Of a DNA stretch of 64,000 nt, positions 28,742-38,431 are shown one piece after another. The stretch comes from Sphaerimonospora thailandensis (GTDB taxonomy: Bacteria > Actinomycetota > Actinomycetes > Streptosporangiales > Streptosporangiaceae). The notes beneath the pieces were generated by a model. The model was not told the origin of the DNA. It searched no databases and saw only the letters and a list, made by a program, of their open reading frames with translations. Each line of letters begins with the position of its first letter. Position 1 is the first letter of the stretch. Position numbers and translations under genes: made by a program. The stretch covers positions 16,558-80,557 of the forward strand of contig NZ_BOOG01000037.1 of the NCBI RefSeq assembly GCF_016863115.1. Reading direction: 5' to 3'.

Positions 28742-28926
28742 TCGCCCCAGTCCTCTTCCACCTCGGGGGCGAGACCGACGCTGACGCTGGTGCCGTTGAT
28801 CTCGGTGACCTCGTGCTCCTGGCCGCAGCCAGCACACTCGATGATCTCACCTTTCTCCCAGTCAGCGGACACCTCGAACGCCGTGTCGCAAACCAGGCAC
28901 TGTGGAGCGGAAACACTCACAGTCAT
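28738..28926 (-). CDS. lysW: LysW-type amino-group carrier protein
   Basis: 62 residues. Small acidic carrier with a zinc ribbon (Cys10, Cys13, Cys31, Cys34, with His38 nearby) and the diagnostic C-terminus EDWGE, whose last glutamate carries the growing amino acid through an isopeptide-type bond. This protein protects the amino group and offers an acidic surface to the pathway enzymes. It is slightly longer than the Thermus protein (54). ATG at 28926 follows AGGAGGACG. As the first gene of a thirteen-gene operon it defines the pathway as AmCP-dependent. Confidence 0.97.
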   Translation of the reverse strand: MTVSVSAPQCLVCDTAFEVSADWEKGEIIECAGCGQEHEVTEINGTSVSVGLAPEVEEDWGE

Positions 28927-29277
28927 CTCACGTCCTCCTGTTCTAAATATCCAGGCGAGCTCACACGCACATGAGAGGCAGGTGAGAGCCCGCGCACGCG
29001 AAAAGGCCGACGGCCTCGCGTACCACCGAAGAAGACCATTACCGGACGAAGGACGAGCCTTTCGGGCATGTACCGGCTGTGGCCGCCGAACACCATACGA
29101 CGCCCATCAGCCGTCGGCGATCGGCCACCGCACAGGACCAGCCAATGCCCAACCCTCCCCAATGAGCGGCCGAAAACGGCGGCATGTCGGAAGCGCACAC
29201 CTGCGACTGACCGAAACAGACATACTGCTCCGGGCCGGATTGGTGCAAGCTGCGACTGCAGTCCCAATCATGGCCAA
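28927..29277 (-). promoter_or_regulatory. 351-bp intergenic region upstream of lysW
   Basis: No gene was found here. It must hold the operon promoter and the end of the AraC gene's transcript. A TATTTA box lies 10-15 nt before the Shine-Dalgarno of lysW. At 28997-29020 a hairpin can form (CGCGA/TCGCG outer stem, GGCC/GGCC inner stem, three-base loop). Near the AraC stop are CCAATC repeats (29264-29269, 29274-29279) with an inverted GATTGG at 29238-29243, a possible regulator or terminator structure. All are sequence-only suggestions. Confidence 0.5.
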
Positions 29278-30309
29278 TCACACCTGGGAAGTCTTTGGTG
29301 TTCCCTGCACAGCTGTTGACGATGTCTGCATTCCCGGACGCCGCCGGGTCAGCTGACGGTATTCACTGGGCGACAGTTCGTACACGGTCCGGAACGCGCG
29401 GCTGAAATGCGCGCTGTCGATGAATCCCCAGCGAGCCGCGATCGCCCGGACCGGTACCGATCCGAGATGGGGGTTGGCCAGATCACGCCGGCAGCGCTCG
29501 AGCCTGAGCTGTCGTATCCAGCTGGCGATCGGCAGGCTCTGCTCTTCGAACAGCTGGTAGAGGTAACGCGGCGAGATCTTGTGAGCAGTGGCGATGGTGG
29601 CGGGTGAGAGTTCCGGATCGCCGAGACGTTCCAGGACGAACCGGTGGATCTGCGCCTGCAGGACCCGTCGGCGGCTTTCAGGAGGCAGCGAGGAGGCGGC
29701 CTCGAGTTGGTTGGCGCAGAGGGCCGCGACCAAGTCCAGCGTAATGGTGGTCAGCCGGTTCACGTCGGCCTCCGTGTACGTGGTGGCCTGGCGGACCAGC
29801 TCGCCGAGGTGGCGGCTCACCAGTTCCGTAAGCCCGTGCCCGCCCGGCAGGCGCACGGCGACGAGCCGGCCGAGGCCGTCGGCGGACAACGGCAGCAGGG
29901 TCTTGGGGATCTGCACGATCACGCACTGGGGCGGATTGTCGCCGTCGGTGTCGGCCCAGCCCTGGAAAGGGGATGAGGTCTCGTAGAACATGAAATCGCC
30001 GGGGCCGCAGGCGGCCTCCCGGCCGGACTGGGCGATTCCCCTCCTCCCGCTGACGGTGAGTGACAGGCAGTACATTTCAGGGTCGAACCGCCAGATCAGC
30101 TTCCTGCTCCGGTGCACATGCAGCGGAGAGTATGTCTGCGAACACACCCGTATCGCGCCGAAGTCCAGTGCGTACGCCGTCGCCTGGAAGTTCTCCTTGT
30201 GGTCGCTGCGAACCACGGCGGGTGTGAGCATCTTGCGGGACATCTCATGCCACGCGGCAAATCGGTCCGCTACTGGGAAATCGTCGGTGCGAAACTCGAA
30301 CGTTATCAC
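29278..30309 (-). CDS. AraC-family transcriptional regulator
   Basis: 343 residues. The N-terminal half matches the AraC_binding_2 cupin-like sensor (FRTDDFPVADRFAAWHE, then CGPGDFMFYETSSPF); the C-terminal 110 residues are a double helix-turn-helix (SPATIATAHKISPRYLYQLF and VRAIAARWGFIDSAHFSRAF). It probably controls the AmCP operon, which begins 351 bp downstream in the same direction. GTG at 30309 has GGAGGG 6 nt upstream. The ligand is unknown. The 228-bp gap to the divergent nuclease gene contains its promoter. Confidence 0.94.
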   Translation of the reverse strand: MITFEFRTDDFPVADRFAAWHEMSRKMLTPAVVRSDHKENFQATAYALDFGAIRVCSQTYSPLHVHRSRKLIWRFDPEMYCLSLTVSGRRGIAQSGREAACGPGDFMFYETSSPFQGWADTDGDNPPQCVIVQIPKTLLPLSADGLGRLVAVRLPGGHGLTELVSRHLGELVRQATTYTEADVNRLTTITLDLVAALCANQLEAASSLPPESRRRVLQAQIHRFVLERLGDPELSPATIATAHKISPRYLYQLFEEQSLPIASWIRQLRLERCRRDLANPHLGSVPVRAIAARWGFIDSAHFSRAFRTVYELSPSEYRQLTRRRPGMQTSSTAVQGTPKTSQV

Positions 30310-30524
30310 TGAGATCCCTCCGGCAACTCACGGCAGGTCACACCGAATGATATCAACCGCCATTTTCACAACTCTGTGTACATCCCCGCCAAGGCGAGAT
30401 CAGCCCAGCGGGTCAGGCATCTCTCTCCGCCGGCTCACGTTCTCACTGGTGGCGGATCCGCGTCCGCGCCGCGACGTGCCGCCTCTGCCCTGAGACTGAG
30501 GGGCGTTCTGTCGGCCCGGTGCCC

Positions 30525-30530
30525 TACAGT
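30525..30530 (+). promoter_or_regulatory. -10 box of the RecB-like nuclease gene
   Basis: TACAGT ends 7 nt before the ATG at 30538 and no Shine-Dalgarno is present, so the transcript is probably leaderless. Confidence 0.5.
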
Positions 30531-30537
30531 TCGGGAC

Positions 30538-31398
30538 ATGACCCTCGCCGAAGAGCGCTCGATCGTCGGCGCGCTGTCCCCCTCCCGTGCCGGCGACTTC
30601 ATGACCTGCCCCCTGCTCTACCGGTTCAGAGTGATCGACCAGCTTCCCGAGCGGCCCTCCGCCGCGGCGGTACGGGGCACGCTCGTCCACGCGGTGCTGG
30701 AGCGGTTGTACGACCTGCCGGCGCAGGGCCGTACGGTCGCGGCGGCACTCGACCTGCTGGAGCCGCAGTGGAACCGGCTTCTGGAGGAGGAGCCGGAGTA
30801 CGGCGGGCTCTTCTCGGCCGACGAGGAGCGGGACGCGTGGCTGGCGCAGGCGCGTGGCATGGTCGAGCGCTACTTCACGCTGGAGGACCCGCAGCGGCTG
30901 GAGCCCGCGCAGCGGGAGATGTACGTGGAGGCGGTGCTCGACAGCGGCCTGCTGTTGCGCGGTTACATCGACCGTCTCGACGTGGCGCCCACCGGCGAGA
31001 CGCGGATCGTGGACTACAAGACCGGCGCCGCTCCTGGGCGCGACTTCGAGGCGAAGGCGCTGTTCCAGATGAAGTTCTACGCGCTGGCGCTGTGGCGCAG
31101 CGGCGGCGCCGTGCCGCGGATGCTCCAGCTCATGTACCTGGGCAACGGCGAGATCCTACGCTACGTGCCGGACGAGGCCGACCTGCGGGCCACCGAGCGC
31201 AAGGTGCAGGCGCTGTGGACGGCGATCGAGCGTGCGGTCCGCACCCGCGAGTGGCGGTCCCGGCGCTCCCGGCTGTGCGACTGGTGCGACCACCAGACGC
31301 TGTGCCCGGAGTTCGGCGGCACGCCGCCGCCGGTCCCGGACCGGGAGCCGCGTCTGTCGGCGCGGGTGAGCAGGCGGGCCGCCACCGACGAGATGTGA
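30538..31398 (+). CDS. RecB-family (PD-(D/E)XK) exonuclease with iron-sulfur staple
   Basis: 286 residues, a stand-alone nuclease related to the C-terminal domain of AddB/RecB and to Cas4. GYIDRLDVA and RIVDYKTG supply the catalytic Asp and D-x-K residues. Cys24 plus the C-terminal trio Cys247, Cys250 and Cys256 fit the four-cysteine [4Fe-4S] pattern. Its partners and role in repair are not defined. In Mycobacterium tuberculosis the equivalent Rv2119 lies next to trmI (Rv2118c); here 18 kb separate them. The start ATG at 30538 is supported by the -10 box; the upstream open frame is not. Confidence 0.92.
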   Translation: MTLAEERSIVGALSPSRAGDFMTCPLLYRFRVIDQLPERPSAAAVRGTLVHAVLERLYDLPAQGRTVAAALDLLEPQWNRLLEEEPEYGGLFSADEERDAWLAQARGMVERYFTLEDPQRLEPAQREMYVEAVLDSGLLLRGYIDRLDVAPTGETRIVDYKTGAAPGRDFEAKALFQMKFYALALWRSGGAVPRMLQLMYLGNGEILRYVPDEADLRATERKVQALWTAIERAVRTREWRSRRSRLCDWCDHQTLCPEFGGTPPPVPDREPRLSARVSRRAATDEM

Positions 31399-31492
31399 CC
31401 CAACCGTGACCGGCAGGTCCTCAGGTGTGCCTCATCCGTTGGGAGGAGCCCGATATCCCTCCCGAGCAGGGTGGACTGCCAGATCGACGGCC

Positions 31493-31498
31493 TAGATT
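31493..31498 (+). promoter_or_regulatory. -10 box of the sensor kinase gene
   Basis: TAGATT ends 6 nt before the GTG at 31505; GTGGAC stands 16 bp upstream as a possible -35. No Shine-Dalgarno is present, which suggests leaderless expression of the two-component operon. Confidence 0.5.
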
Positions 31499-31504
31499 TG
31501 GAAC

Positions 31505-32779
31505 GTGCGCACCACCCCCGCCGGTCTCCGGTCCTGGTTCAGGTCTCATCCCCTGTTCGGCGACTCGCTCCTCGCGGTGGTGCTGACGACCTGTTCACTC
31601 GCCATGATCGTGCTGATGGGCCCGGAGGGGGTTGCGCGGTTACAGGCGGCCCTGCACGTGGAGATCCGCCCGCCGGACGCGCTGAACCTGATCCTGGCGG
31701 CGCTGTGCACACTGCCCGTGGCGCTGCGGCGGCGCTGGCCGTTCATGCTGCTGGCGCTGACCACGGTCCCGGAGTGGGCGCTCGACTCGCTCAGTTACCA
31801 CACCGGGCTCAGCGAGATCGCCGGCCTGATCCTGCTCTACACGGTGGCCGCGCACCGGGGGCTGGCGCTGAGCCTGGCCGGCCTCGCCGTCACCATGGTC
31901 GGTTACGCCGTCGGGACCGGCCTTTCACCTCTCCCGCTGGCGTGGCCCGACCACGCGGTGATCATTGTGATCATCATGCTCTGCTGGGTGAGCGGCCGGG
32001 CCATCCGGCTGCGCCGCGCCTACCTCGCCGAGCTGGTGCAACGGGCGGACCGGCTCGAGCGTGCCCGCGAGGCCGACACCCGGGCGGCGCGGGCCGAGGA
32101 GCGCTCCCGGATCGCCCGCGAGCTGCACGACGTCGTGGCGCACCATGTCAGCGTGATGACCGTCCAGGCCGCGGCCGCGCGCAAGATGCTCGACAGTGAT
32201 CCCGGCGTCACACGCGACGCGCTGACCGCGATCGAGGAGATGGGCCGTACGGCGATGGCCGAGATGCGCAACATCGTGGGCGTGCTGCGTACGGACGGCC
32301 CGGCCGAGCGCGGTCCCCAGCCGGGCATGGCAGATCTGCAGACGCTGGTCGAGCAGATGCGGGAGGCCGGCCTGCGCATCCGGTTGCGCGTGGAGGGCGA
32401 CCGGTGTGCGCTGCCGCCGGGCATCGACCTGGCCGCCTACCGCCTGGTGCAGGAGGCCCTCACCAACAGCCTGCGTCACGCCGGGCCGGCGGCCGGCGCC
32501 TGGGTGACCGTACGGTACGAGCCGGACCGGCTGACGGTCCACGTCGAAGACGACGGGCGCGGCGCGGCGGCCGATCCCGCCCGCCCCGACGGGAAAGGGC
32601 ACGGGCTGGTGGGCATCAGGGAGCGCGTCGCGCTCTATGGTGGTGTCCTGCGGATCGGCCCCCGGAGCGGGGGTGGATTCGAGGTCCGCGCTCAGTTCCC
32701 CCTCACACACAGCCCCCGCACACACAGCCCCCGCACACACAGCCCCCTCGGGGGCGGCCCCCTCAAGGAAACAGCATGA
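31505..32779 (+). CDS. Sensor histidine kinase (NarL-type two-component system)
   Basis: 424 residues. About four to five membrane segments occupy residues 20-165, with no large outside domain. A coiled linker (170-200) leads to the HisKA_3 dimer helix SRIARELHDVVAHHVSVM, with phospho-acceptor His208. The ATPase domain follows with QEALTNSLRHAG (N box), EDDGRGAA and KGHGLVGIRERV. The signal is unknown. The C-terminus carries three THSPR-type repeats outside the conserved fold. It overlaps the response-regulator start by four bases (ATGA), so the pair is translationally coupled. Confidence 0.94.
   Translation: MRTTPAGLRSWFRSHPLFGDSLLAVVLTTCSLAMIVLMGPEGVARLQAALHVEIRPPDALNLILAALCTLPVALRRRWPFMLLALTTVPEWALDSLSYHTGLSEIAGLILLYTVAAHRGLALSLAGLAVTMVGYAVGTGLSPLPLAWPDHAVIIVIIMLCWVSGRAIRLRRAYLAELVQRADRLERAREADTRAARAEERSRIARELHDVVAHHVSVMTVQAAAARKMLDSDPGVTRDALTAIEEMGRTAMAEMRNIVGVLRTDGPAERGPQPGMADLQTLVEQMREAGLRIRLRVEGDRCALPPGIDLAAYRLVQEALTNSLRHAGPAAGAWVTVRYEPDRLTVHVEDDGRGAAADPARPDGKGHGLVGIRERVALYGGVLRIGPRSGGGFEVRAQFPLTHSPRTHSPRTHSPLGGGPLKETA
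32704..32748 (+). repeat. Three 15-bp tandem repeats in the sensor kinase tail
   Basis: Unit CACACACAGCCCCCG at 32704, 32719 and 32734 (last base changed in the third) encodes THSPR repeats after the ATPase domain. The length is a multiple of three, so copy changes alter only the tail. Confidence 0.9.
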
Positions 32780-33459
32780 CGATCAGGGTGTTACTGGTTG
32801 ACGACCAGCCGCTGCTGCGTACGGGCTTCCGGTTCATCCTCGAGGCAGAGCCCGACATCACCGTCGTCGGCGAGGCCGGCGACGGTGCGACCGCGATGGA
32901 CCAGTCCAGGGCCCTGCTGCCCGACGTCGTGCTGATGGACGTGCGCATGCCGGGGACCGACGGCATCGAGGCGACCCGGCGCATCGTCAAGGAGGCGGCG
33001 CCGAGCGCGCACGTGCCGAAGGTGCTCGTGCTGACCACGTTCGACCTGGATGAGTACATCGTGGAGGCGCTGCGCGCCGGCGCGAGCGGGTTCCTGCTGA
33101 AGGACGTGCCGCCGGACGACCTGGTGCAGGCCATCCGGGTGGTGGCCGCCGGCGACGCGATCGTGGCGCCGAGCGTGACGCGGCGGCTGCTGGACAAGTT
33201 CGCGGCCCGGCTGCCCTCGGCGCACCAGCAGGCGACCCCGGCGCGGCTCGACCGGCTGACCGAGCGCGAGCTGGAGGTGCTCCGCCTGATCGCCAAGGGC
33301 ATGTCGAACGCCGAGATCGCCGCGGGGCTGGTGGTCAGCGAGACGACCGTCAAGACCCATGTCGGCAACGTGCTCACGAAGCTGGGGCTGCGCGACCGGG
33401 TCCAGGCGGTCGTCCTCGCCTACGAGACCGGGCTGGCCGTTCCCGGTTCCTTCTCCTGA
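32776..33459 (+). CDS. NarL/FixJ-family response regulator
   Basis: 227 residues. The receiver domain (1-120) has Asp10, the phospho-acceptor Asp55 ([10 protein letters not shown]) and a conserved Lys in FLLKDVPP. The LuxR-type helix-turn-helix is near the C-terminus ([20 protein letters not shown], then [19 protein letters not shown]). It is the partner of the sensor kinase immediately upstream. Its last 40 bp overlap the 3' end of the peptide-importer ATPase gene on the other strand. Control of that importer is an obvious possibility but is not shown. Confidence 0.95.
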   Translation: MTIRVLLVDDQPLLRTGFRFILEAEPDITVVGEAGDGATAMDQSRALLPDVVLMDVRMPGTDGIEATRRIVKEAAPSAHVPKVLVLTTFDLDEYIVEALRAGASGFLLKDVPPDDLVQAIRVVAAGDAIVAPSVTRRLLDKFAARLPSAHQQATPARLDRLTERELEVLRLIAKGMSNAEIAAGLVVSETTVKTHVGNVLTKLGLRDRVQAVVLAYETGLAVPGSFS

Positions 33460-34499
33460 CCGTCCGCCGGCGCCGACGGCGCGTTCCCCGAGGGATTTCC
33501 GGCGAAGTTCTCGGGGAAGTGGCAGGCGACCTGGTGACCGGGGGCGAGCGCGGTCAGCGGCGGCTCGACCGTCCGGCAGATCTCCTGTGCCTTCCAGCAC
33601 CGGGTGTGGAACCGGCACGCCGGCGGCGGGTTGAGCGGTGAGGGAACGTCACCCTGCAGGCGGATGCGCTCCCGATCGGTGCGGCGCTTGGGATCGGGGA
33701 TCGGGACCGCCGACAGCAGCGCGTTGGTGTACGGGTGCATCGGCGTCTCGTACAGGTCCTTGCGGTCGGCCATCTCGACGATCTTGCCGAGGTACATCAC
33801 CGCGACGCGGTCGCTGATGTGACGGACCACCGACAGGTCGTGCGCGATCACCACATAGGTGAGATCGAGCTCGTTCTGCAGGTCCTCCAGCAGGTTGACC
33901 ACCTGGGCCTGGATCGACACGTCGAGCGCGGAGACCGGCTCGTCCGCGATGATCAACTTCGGTTTGAGCGCGAGCGTCCTGGCGATGCCGATCCGCTGCC
34001 GCTGGCCGCCGGAGAACTCGTGCGGATAGCGGTTGTAGTGCTCGGGGTTGAGGCCGACCAGTTCCAGGATCTCCTGCACGGCCTTCTTGACGCCGTGTTC
34101 GGTCTTGATCCCCTGAATCCGGAACGGCGCGCCGACGATGGCGCCGACGGTGTGCCGGGGGTTCAGCGAGCTGTAGGGATCCTGGAAGATCATCTGTATG
34201 TCGCGGCGGAGCGGGCGCATGCGGCCCTGCGACATGTGCGTGACGTCCTCGCCCTCGAACGCGATCTTTCCGCCGGTCGGCTCGATCAGCCGGGTGATCA
34301 GGCGGCCGGTGGTGGTCTTGCCGCACCCGGACTCCCCCACCAGGCCCAGCGTCTCTCCCTTGACCACGTCGAAGCTGACGCCGTCCACGGCCCGGACCGC
34401 GCCGACCTGCCGCTTGAGCAGGCCGGCGGTCACCGGGAAGTGCTTCTCCAGCCCCCGGACGGACAACAGCGGCTCCGTCAGCAGCGGCTCAGTCGTCAC
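33420..34499 (-). CDS. Peptide ABC transporter ATPase, DppF/OppF type
   Basis: 359 residues. Second ATPase of an oligopeptide/dipeptide importer: Walker [11 protein letters not shown]-loop [11 protein letters not shown], signature FSGGQRQRI and Walker [13 protein letters not shown], then the C-terminal oligo_HPY cysteine region ([14 protein letters not shown]). GTG at 34499 overlaps the DppD stop (GTGA). It converges on the response-regulator gene with 40 bp shared. Confidence 0.94.
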   Translation of the reverse strand: MTTEPLLTEPLLSVRGLEKHFPVTAGLLKRQVGAVRAVDGVSFDVVKGETLGLVGESGCGKTTTGRLITRLIEPTGGKIAFEGEDVTHMSQGRMRPLRRDIQMIFQDPYSSLNPRHTVGAIVGAPFRIQGIKTEHGVKKAVQEILELVGLNPEHYNRYPHEFSGGQRQRIGIARTLALKPKLIIADEPVSALDVSIQAQVVNLLEDLQNELDLTYVVIAHDLSVVRHISDRVAVMYLGKIVEMADRKDLYETPMHPYTNALLSAVPIPDPKRRTDRERIRLQGDVPSPLNPPPACRFHTRCWKAQEICRTVEPPLTALAPGHQVACHFPENFAGNPSGNAPSAPADGQEKEPGTASPVS

Positions 34500-35521
34500 G
34501 ACGCCTCCAGGTTCGGCTTGATCTCGTTCTCCCAGATGCCGCGCCTCTGGTCGCTCGGCAGGTGGCAGCGCACCCGGTGGCCGCCGTGGGTCTCCAGCAG
34601 TTCGGGTACCTCGGTCTGTGAGCGGCCCGCCGTACGGTCGGCGTAGGGACAGCGCGGATGGAAGGCGCATCCGGGCGGCACGTTGATCAGAGACGGCGGC
34701 GACCCCTGGATCGGGAGCAGCCGCTCGGTCGGCTCCCGGTCCAGGCGCGGCATCGAACCCAGCAGTCCCCAGGAGTAGGGGTGCTCGGGCCGCTCGAAGA
34801 TGTCCTCGGCCGAGCCGTACTCGATGCACTTTCCGCCGTACATCACGAGGATGTCGTCGGACAGCTCGGCCACGACGCCGAGGTCGTGCGTGATGATGAT
34901 CAGCGCCGCGTTGAAGTCGCGCTGCAGGTCGCGCATGAGATCGAGGATCTGCGCCTGCACGGTCACGTCGAGCGCGGTGGTCGGCTCGTCGGCGATCAGC
35001 AGCTCGGGGTCGCAGCACAGCGCCATCGCGATCATCGCCCGCTGCCGCATGCCGCCGGAGAACTCGTGCGGGTAGGAGTCGACCCGCCGGTCGGGCTGCG
35101 GGATTCCCACCCGGGCGAGCATGTCGATCGCGTGCTTGCGTGCGACCTTCTTGCTGACGTCGTGGTGGATCCGGTACGCCTCGATGATCTGGTTGCCGAC
35201 CGTGTAGTACGGATGCATCGCGGACAGCGGATCCTGGAAGATCATCGCCATCTTCTTGCCGCGCAGCTTGCGCACGTGCTCGACGCCGGCGCCGACGAGC
35301 TCCTCGCCGTCCAGCCAGATCTCGCCGGAGATCCGCGCCCGGGTGCCCTTGTGCAGGCCCAGGATGCCCAGGCTGGTGACGCTCTTGCCCGACCCGGACT
35401 CGCCGACGATGCCGAGCGTCTTGCCGCGCTCCAGCGTGAAGGACAGTCCGTCGACCGACTTGACCAGTCCGTCGTCGGTGGGGAAGTGGATCCGCAGGTC
35501 TTTCAGTTCGAGGAAACTCAT
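34496..35521 (-). CDS. Peptide ABC transporter ATPase, DppD/OppD type
   Basis: 341 residues with Walker [12 protein letters not shown]-loop [11 protein letters not shown], signature [15 protein letters not shown], Walker [13 protein letters not shown], switch His in IITHDLG and the cysteine-containing C-terminal segment ([11 protein letters not shown]). It pairs with DppF to power uptake. ATG at 35521 overlaps the permease stop (ATGA), so the distal genes of the operon are coupled. Confidence 0.94.
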   Translation of the reverse strand: MSFLELKDLRIHFPTDDGLVKSVDGLSFTLERGKTLGIVGESGSGKSVTSLGILGLHKGTRARISGEIWLDGEELVGAGVEHVRKLRGKKMAMIFQDPLSAMHPYYTVGNQIIEAYRIHHDVSKKVARKHAIDMLARVGIPQPDRRVDSYPHEFSGGMRQRAMIAMALCCDPELLIADEPTTALDVTVQAQILDLMRDLQRDFNAALIIITHDLGVVAELSDDILVMYGGKCIEYGSAEDIFERPEHPYSWGLLGSMPRLDREPTERLLPIQGSPPSLINVPPGCAFHPRCPYADRTAGRSQTEVPELLETHGGHRVRCHLPSDQRRGIWENEIKPNLEAS

Positions 35522-36534
35522 CTCAGCCTCACCCTCGGGTCCACCACCGCGTACAGAAGGTCGACGAGCAGGTTGGCCATGACGACGAAGAAGGCCACCA
35601 ACATGGTCACACCCATGATCTTGGGAAGGTCGTTCGCGGAGATCGCCTGCACCGCGTACTTGCCGAGGCCGGGTAGCGAGAACGTGGTCTCGGTCAGGAT
35701 GGCGCCGCCCAGCAGCAGGCCGACGTCCATGCCGAAGATCGTGATAATCGGGGTGAGCGCCCCGCGCAGACCGTGCTTGACGATCACCGTGGGCTCCCGC
35801 AGCCCCTTCGCCCGGGCGGTGCGGATGTAGTCTTCGCCCATGGTCTCCAGCATCCCGGCGCGGGTCAGCCGCGCGTACACGGCGGCGTAGAGGAAGGCCA
35901 GCGTGATCCACGGCAGGATCAGGTTGTACGCCCACCGCACCGGGTCATCCACGAAGGACGTGTAGCTGCGGCCGGGGGCGGTGATACCCAACTTGTAGCT
36001 GAAGAACACCAGGGACATCATGCCGGTGAAGAAGATCGGCAGAGAGACGCCCGCGAGCGCGACGCCCATCGCGGCCCGGTCGAAGAAGCTGCCCCGGCGC
36101 AGCGCGGACAGCACTCCGGTTGACACACCGGCCACAAGCCAGATCACGGACGCGCCGATGGCCAGCGACACCGTGACCGGCAGCCGATCCAGCAACTCCG
36201 GCCACACCGGTGTCTTGGTGATGAAGGAGTAGCCGAAGCAGGGGGCGGGGCAGTGCTCGATCGAGGCTCCGGTGTCGAAGTCCGAACCGGCGACGATCCC
36301 CTTGACCCACCTGCCGTATTGGACGGTGAGGGGGTCGTTGAAGCCCAGTTTGTCCGCGAGTGCCACTACGGTCTCCGCGGTGGCGCCCTTGCTCCCGACG
36401 TAGCGGTTGGCGAAGTCGGTGGCGGTGACCCCGGCGAGCCGCGGCACCACAAAGAAGATCGAGAATGTGACGATGCTCACCACAACCAGCATGAGCACCG
36501 CGGCGATGAGCCGCCGGATGATGTAAGTGACCAC
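35518..36534 (-). CDS. Peptide ABC transporter permease, DppB/OppB type
   Basis: 338 residues. The first transmembrane segment is at the very start ([20 protein letters not shown]), a large periplasmic-side loop spans about 35-120, then five further helices with the coupling motif [20 protein letters not shown]. It is one half of the membrane channel. GTG at 36534 is the likely start, because family proteins begin MxxYIIRR; the frame open further upstream is not supported. Confidence 0.93.
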   Translation of the reverse strand: MVTYIIRRLIAAVLMLVVVSIVTFSIFFVVPRLAGVTATDFANRYVGSKGATAETVVALADKLGFNDPLTVQYGRWVKGIVAGSDFDTGASIEHCPAPCFGYSFITKTPVWPELLDRLPVTVSLAIGASVIWLVAGVSTGVLSALRRGSFFDRAAMGVALAGVSLPIFFTGMMSLVFFSYKLGITAPGRSYTSFVDDPVRWAYNLILPWITLAFLYAAVYARLTRAGMLETMGEDYIRTARAKGLREPTVIVKHGLRGALTPIITIFGMDVGLLLGGAILTETTFSLPGLGKYAVQAISANDLPKIMGVTMLVAFFVVMANLLVDLLYAVVDPRVRLR

Positions 36535-36611
36535 TGTTCCCCCGGCTCCAGGGGTCGGCCGGACCGTCCGGCCGACCCCCTTGCGCCTAGCCTGTCGGCT
36601 TCTCGACTCGG

Positions 36612-38375
36612 TTACTCGACGCCCAAGTTCAGGTAGTCGTACATGTCGTAGGCGCCGGTGACGAACACGTTGGTCAGACCCTTGCCCCGGAGGGTCAGGC
36701 CCTTCGCCCACACCGCGGGCAGCACGTAGGCGCCCTCCATGACCTTACGGTCGACCTCGCCCCAGATCGCGTCACGCGTGGCGGCGTCCTGCTCGAGGTT
36801 CGCCTTGTCGATCAAGGCGTCGATCTCGGGGCTTTTCACGCCGAGGTTGTAGTTGCCGGCCTCCCGGATGACCCGGCTGTCCACGATCTGTGAGAAGAAG
36901 CCGAAGCCGTCGTTCCAGTCGGCCGCCCACCCGTTGGTCGCGATACCGATGTTGTTCTTCTTCGTGTACGCCGGCTTGCCCGCGTAGCTGGGGAAGTACT
37001 CGCTGGTGGGGAAACCCTTCAGGGTCAGCTTGATGCCCGCCTTGGCGAGCGCCTGCTGCATCGACTCGGCGGCAGCCTGCTCCTTCGGCCGGTCGGAGCG
37101 GAAGGTCATGGTCGTCTCGAAGCCGTCCGGCTTCCCGCAGGCCGCCAAGGCCTCCTTGGCCTTCGCCACGTCACCGGTGCCGGTCGGGTAGAGGTCGAGC
37201 TTCTGCCAGCCACCGATCGACGGCGGCATGAGACCTGAGGCGATCTCTCCGGCGAGCTGGCCGCCGTAGGCGTTCTGCAGGCCCACCCGGTCCGCGGCGT
37301 AGATGACCGCCTTGCGGCACTCGACGTTGTCGAACGGCGGGGTGTCGCTGAGGAGCGAGATGTACCAGGTGCGGGCCGCGGTCGGGTTGTCCGCCCGGGC
37401 CTTGAGCTCGGGGTCGTTCTGGACGGTCGCCGTCGCCGCGGCCTGGACACCGGTACCCGCGAGGTCGATGTGCAGGTCCCCCGACATGATCCGGTTGTCC
37501 AGGTCATTCGCCTCGACGCCGAGCTGGAGCTCGTACCGGTCCGGCAGCGCCTTGCGAATCGGGTCGGTCGCCGGGTCCCAGTTGGGGTTGCGCACCAGGG
37601 TGTACTGCTTGCCCTCCTCGACCTTCTCGAACATGTAGGGGCCGGAGGCGATCGGGTGCTGGCGGTACTTGATGCCGCTGTCCTTGTCCTTTGGCACCGG
37701 CACCGTCGCGGGCGTCGCGGCGAAGTTGTCGAAGCCCGCGTAGGGCTTCTTCAGGTGGAAGACGATCGTCTGGTCGTCCGGCGTCTCGATCGCGGAGTCG
37801 GTGTTGACGTCCGGAGTCTTGTAGACGCTCTTGAAGTCCTTCGGCAGGTCCAGATAGTCGCCGAAGTAGGTCGGGCCGTTGACGAACGTGTCCTTGTCGA
37901 GTTGGCGCAGCACGGCGTACTTCACGTCCTTGGACGTGATGATGGTGCCGTCCTCGAACTTGACGCCCGGCCGGATCTTGTAGGTCCAGGTCTTGCCGCC
38001 GTCGGACGCCTCGCCCAGGCTCTCCGCCAGGTCGGGTACGAGCTTGCGGCCCTCCGCCCCGGGCGCGGGGTTGTAGGTCACCAGCGGCCGGCCGTAGATG
38101 CGCGAGAAGTTCCAGGACAGGGCGTAGTAGGTGTCACCCGGGTCGATGGAGTCCCACGCCTCGGTGATCGCCATCTTCAGCGTGCCCCCCTTCTTGTCAG
38201 AGGGGTTCACCACCTTCTCCAGCGCCGCGTTGAACCCGGCCGCATCGCCCTGGCCGGCCGCGCCGCCGGAGTCCGCGCTCTGTCCGCCGCCGCCACCGCC
38301 GCCGCACGCGGACAGCCCGAGGCAAAGCGCGACGCCGGTGGCCACGAGGGCCGGCGTGGCGTATCTCTTTCTCAT
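36612..38375 (-). CDS. Peptide ABC transporter substrate-binding lipoprotein
   Basis: 587 residues of the SBP_bac_5 family. The signal peptide ends in lipobox LSAC (Cys24) followed by a glycine-rich linker. The family motif RPGVKFEDGTIITSKDVKYA and the body of the fold are intact. It captures peptides or similar solutes outside the membrane. It is encoded between the two permease genes (order C-A-B-D-F). The ATG at 38375 is followed by a normal secretion signal. Confidence 0.95.
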   Translation of the reverse strand: MRKRYATPALVATGVALCLGLSACGGGGGGGQSADSGGAAGQGDAAGFNAALEKVVNPSDKKGGTLKMAITEAWDSIDPGDTYYALSWNFSRIYGRPLVTYNPAPGAEGRKLVPDLAESLGEASDGGKTWTYKIRPGVKFEDGTIITSKDVKYAVLRQLDKDTFVNGPTYFGDYLDLPKDFKSVYKTPDVNTDSAIETPDDQTIVFHLKKPYAGFDNFAATPATVPVPKDKDSGIKYRQHPIASGPYMFEKVEEGKQYTLVRNPNWDPATDPIRKALPDRYELQLGVEANDLDNRIMSGDLHIDLAGTGVQAAATATVQNDPELKARADNPTAARTWYISLLSDTPPFDNVECRKAVIYAADRVGLQNAYGGQLAGEIASGLMPPSIGGWQKLDLYPTGTGDVAKAKEALAACGKPDGFETTMTFRSDRPKEQAAAESMQQALAKAGIKLTLKGFPTSEYFPSYAGKPAYTKKNNIGIATNGWAADWNDGFGFFSQIVDSRVIREAGNYNLGVKSPEIDALIDKANLEQDAATRDAIWGEVDRKVMEGAYVLPAVWAKGLTLRGKGLTNVFVTGAYDMYDYLNLGVE

Positions 38376-38431
38376 TGCTTGACACCCCTTGTAGGTAGGA
38401 GTTGGGGAGGATAGGTGATCTACTCGGGAGA

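Noticed and set aside
32704..32748. CRISPR-like repeat run
   Set aside because: Units are directly adjacent without spacers and encode protein; it is a coding tandem repeat.
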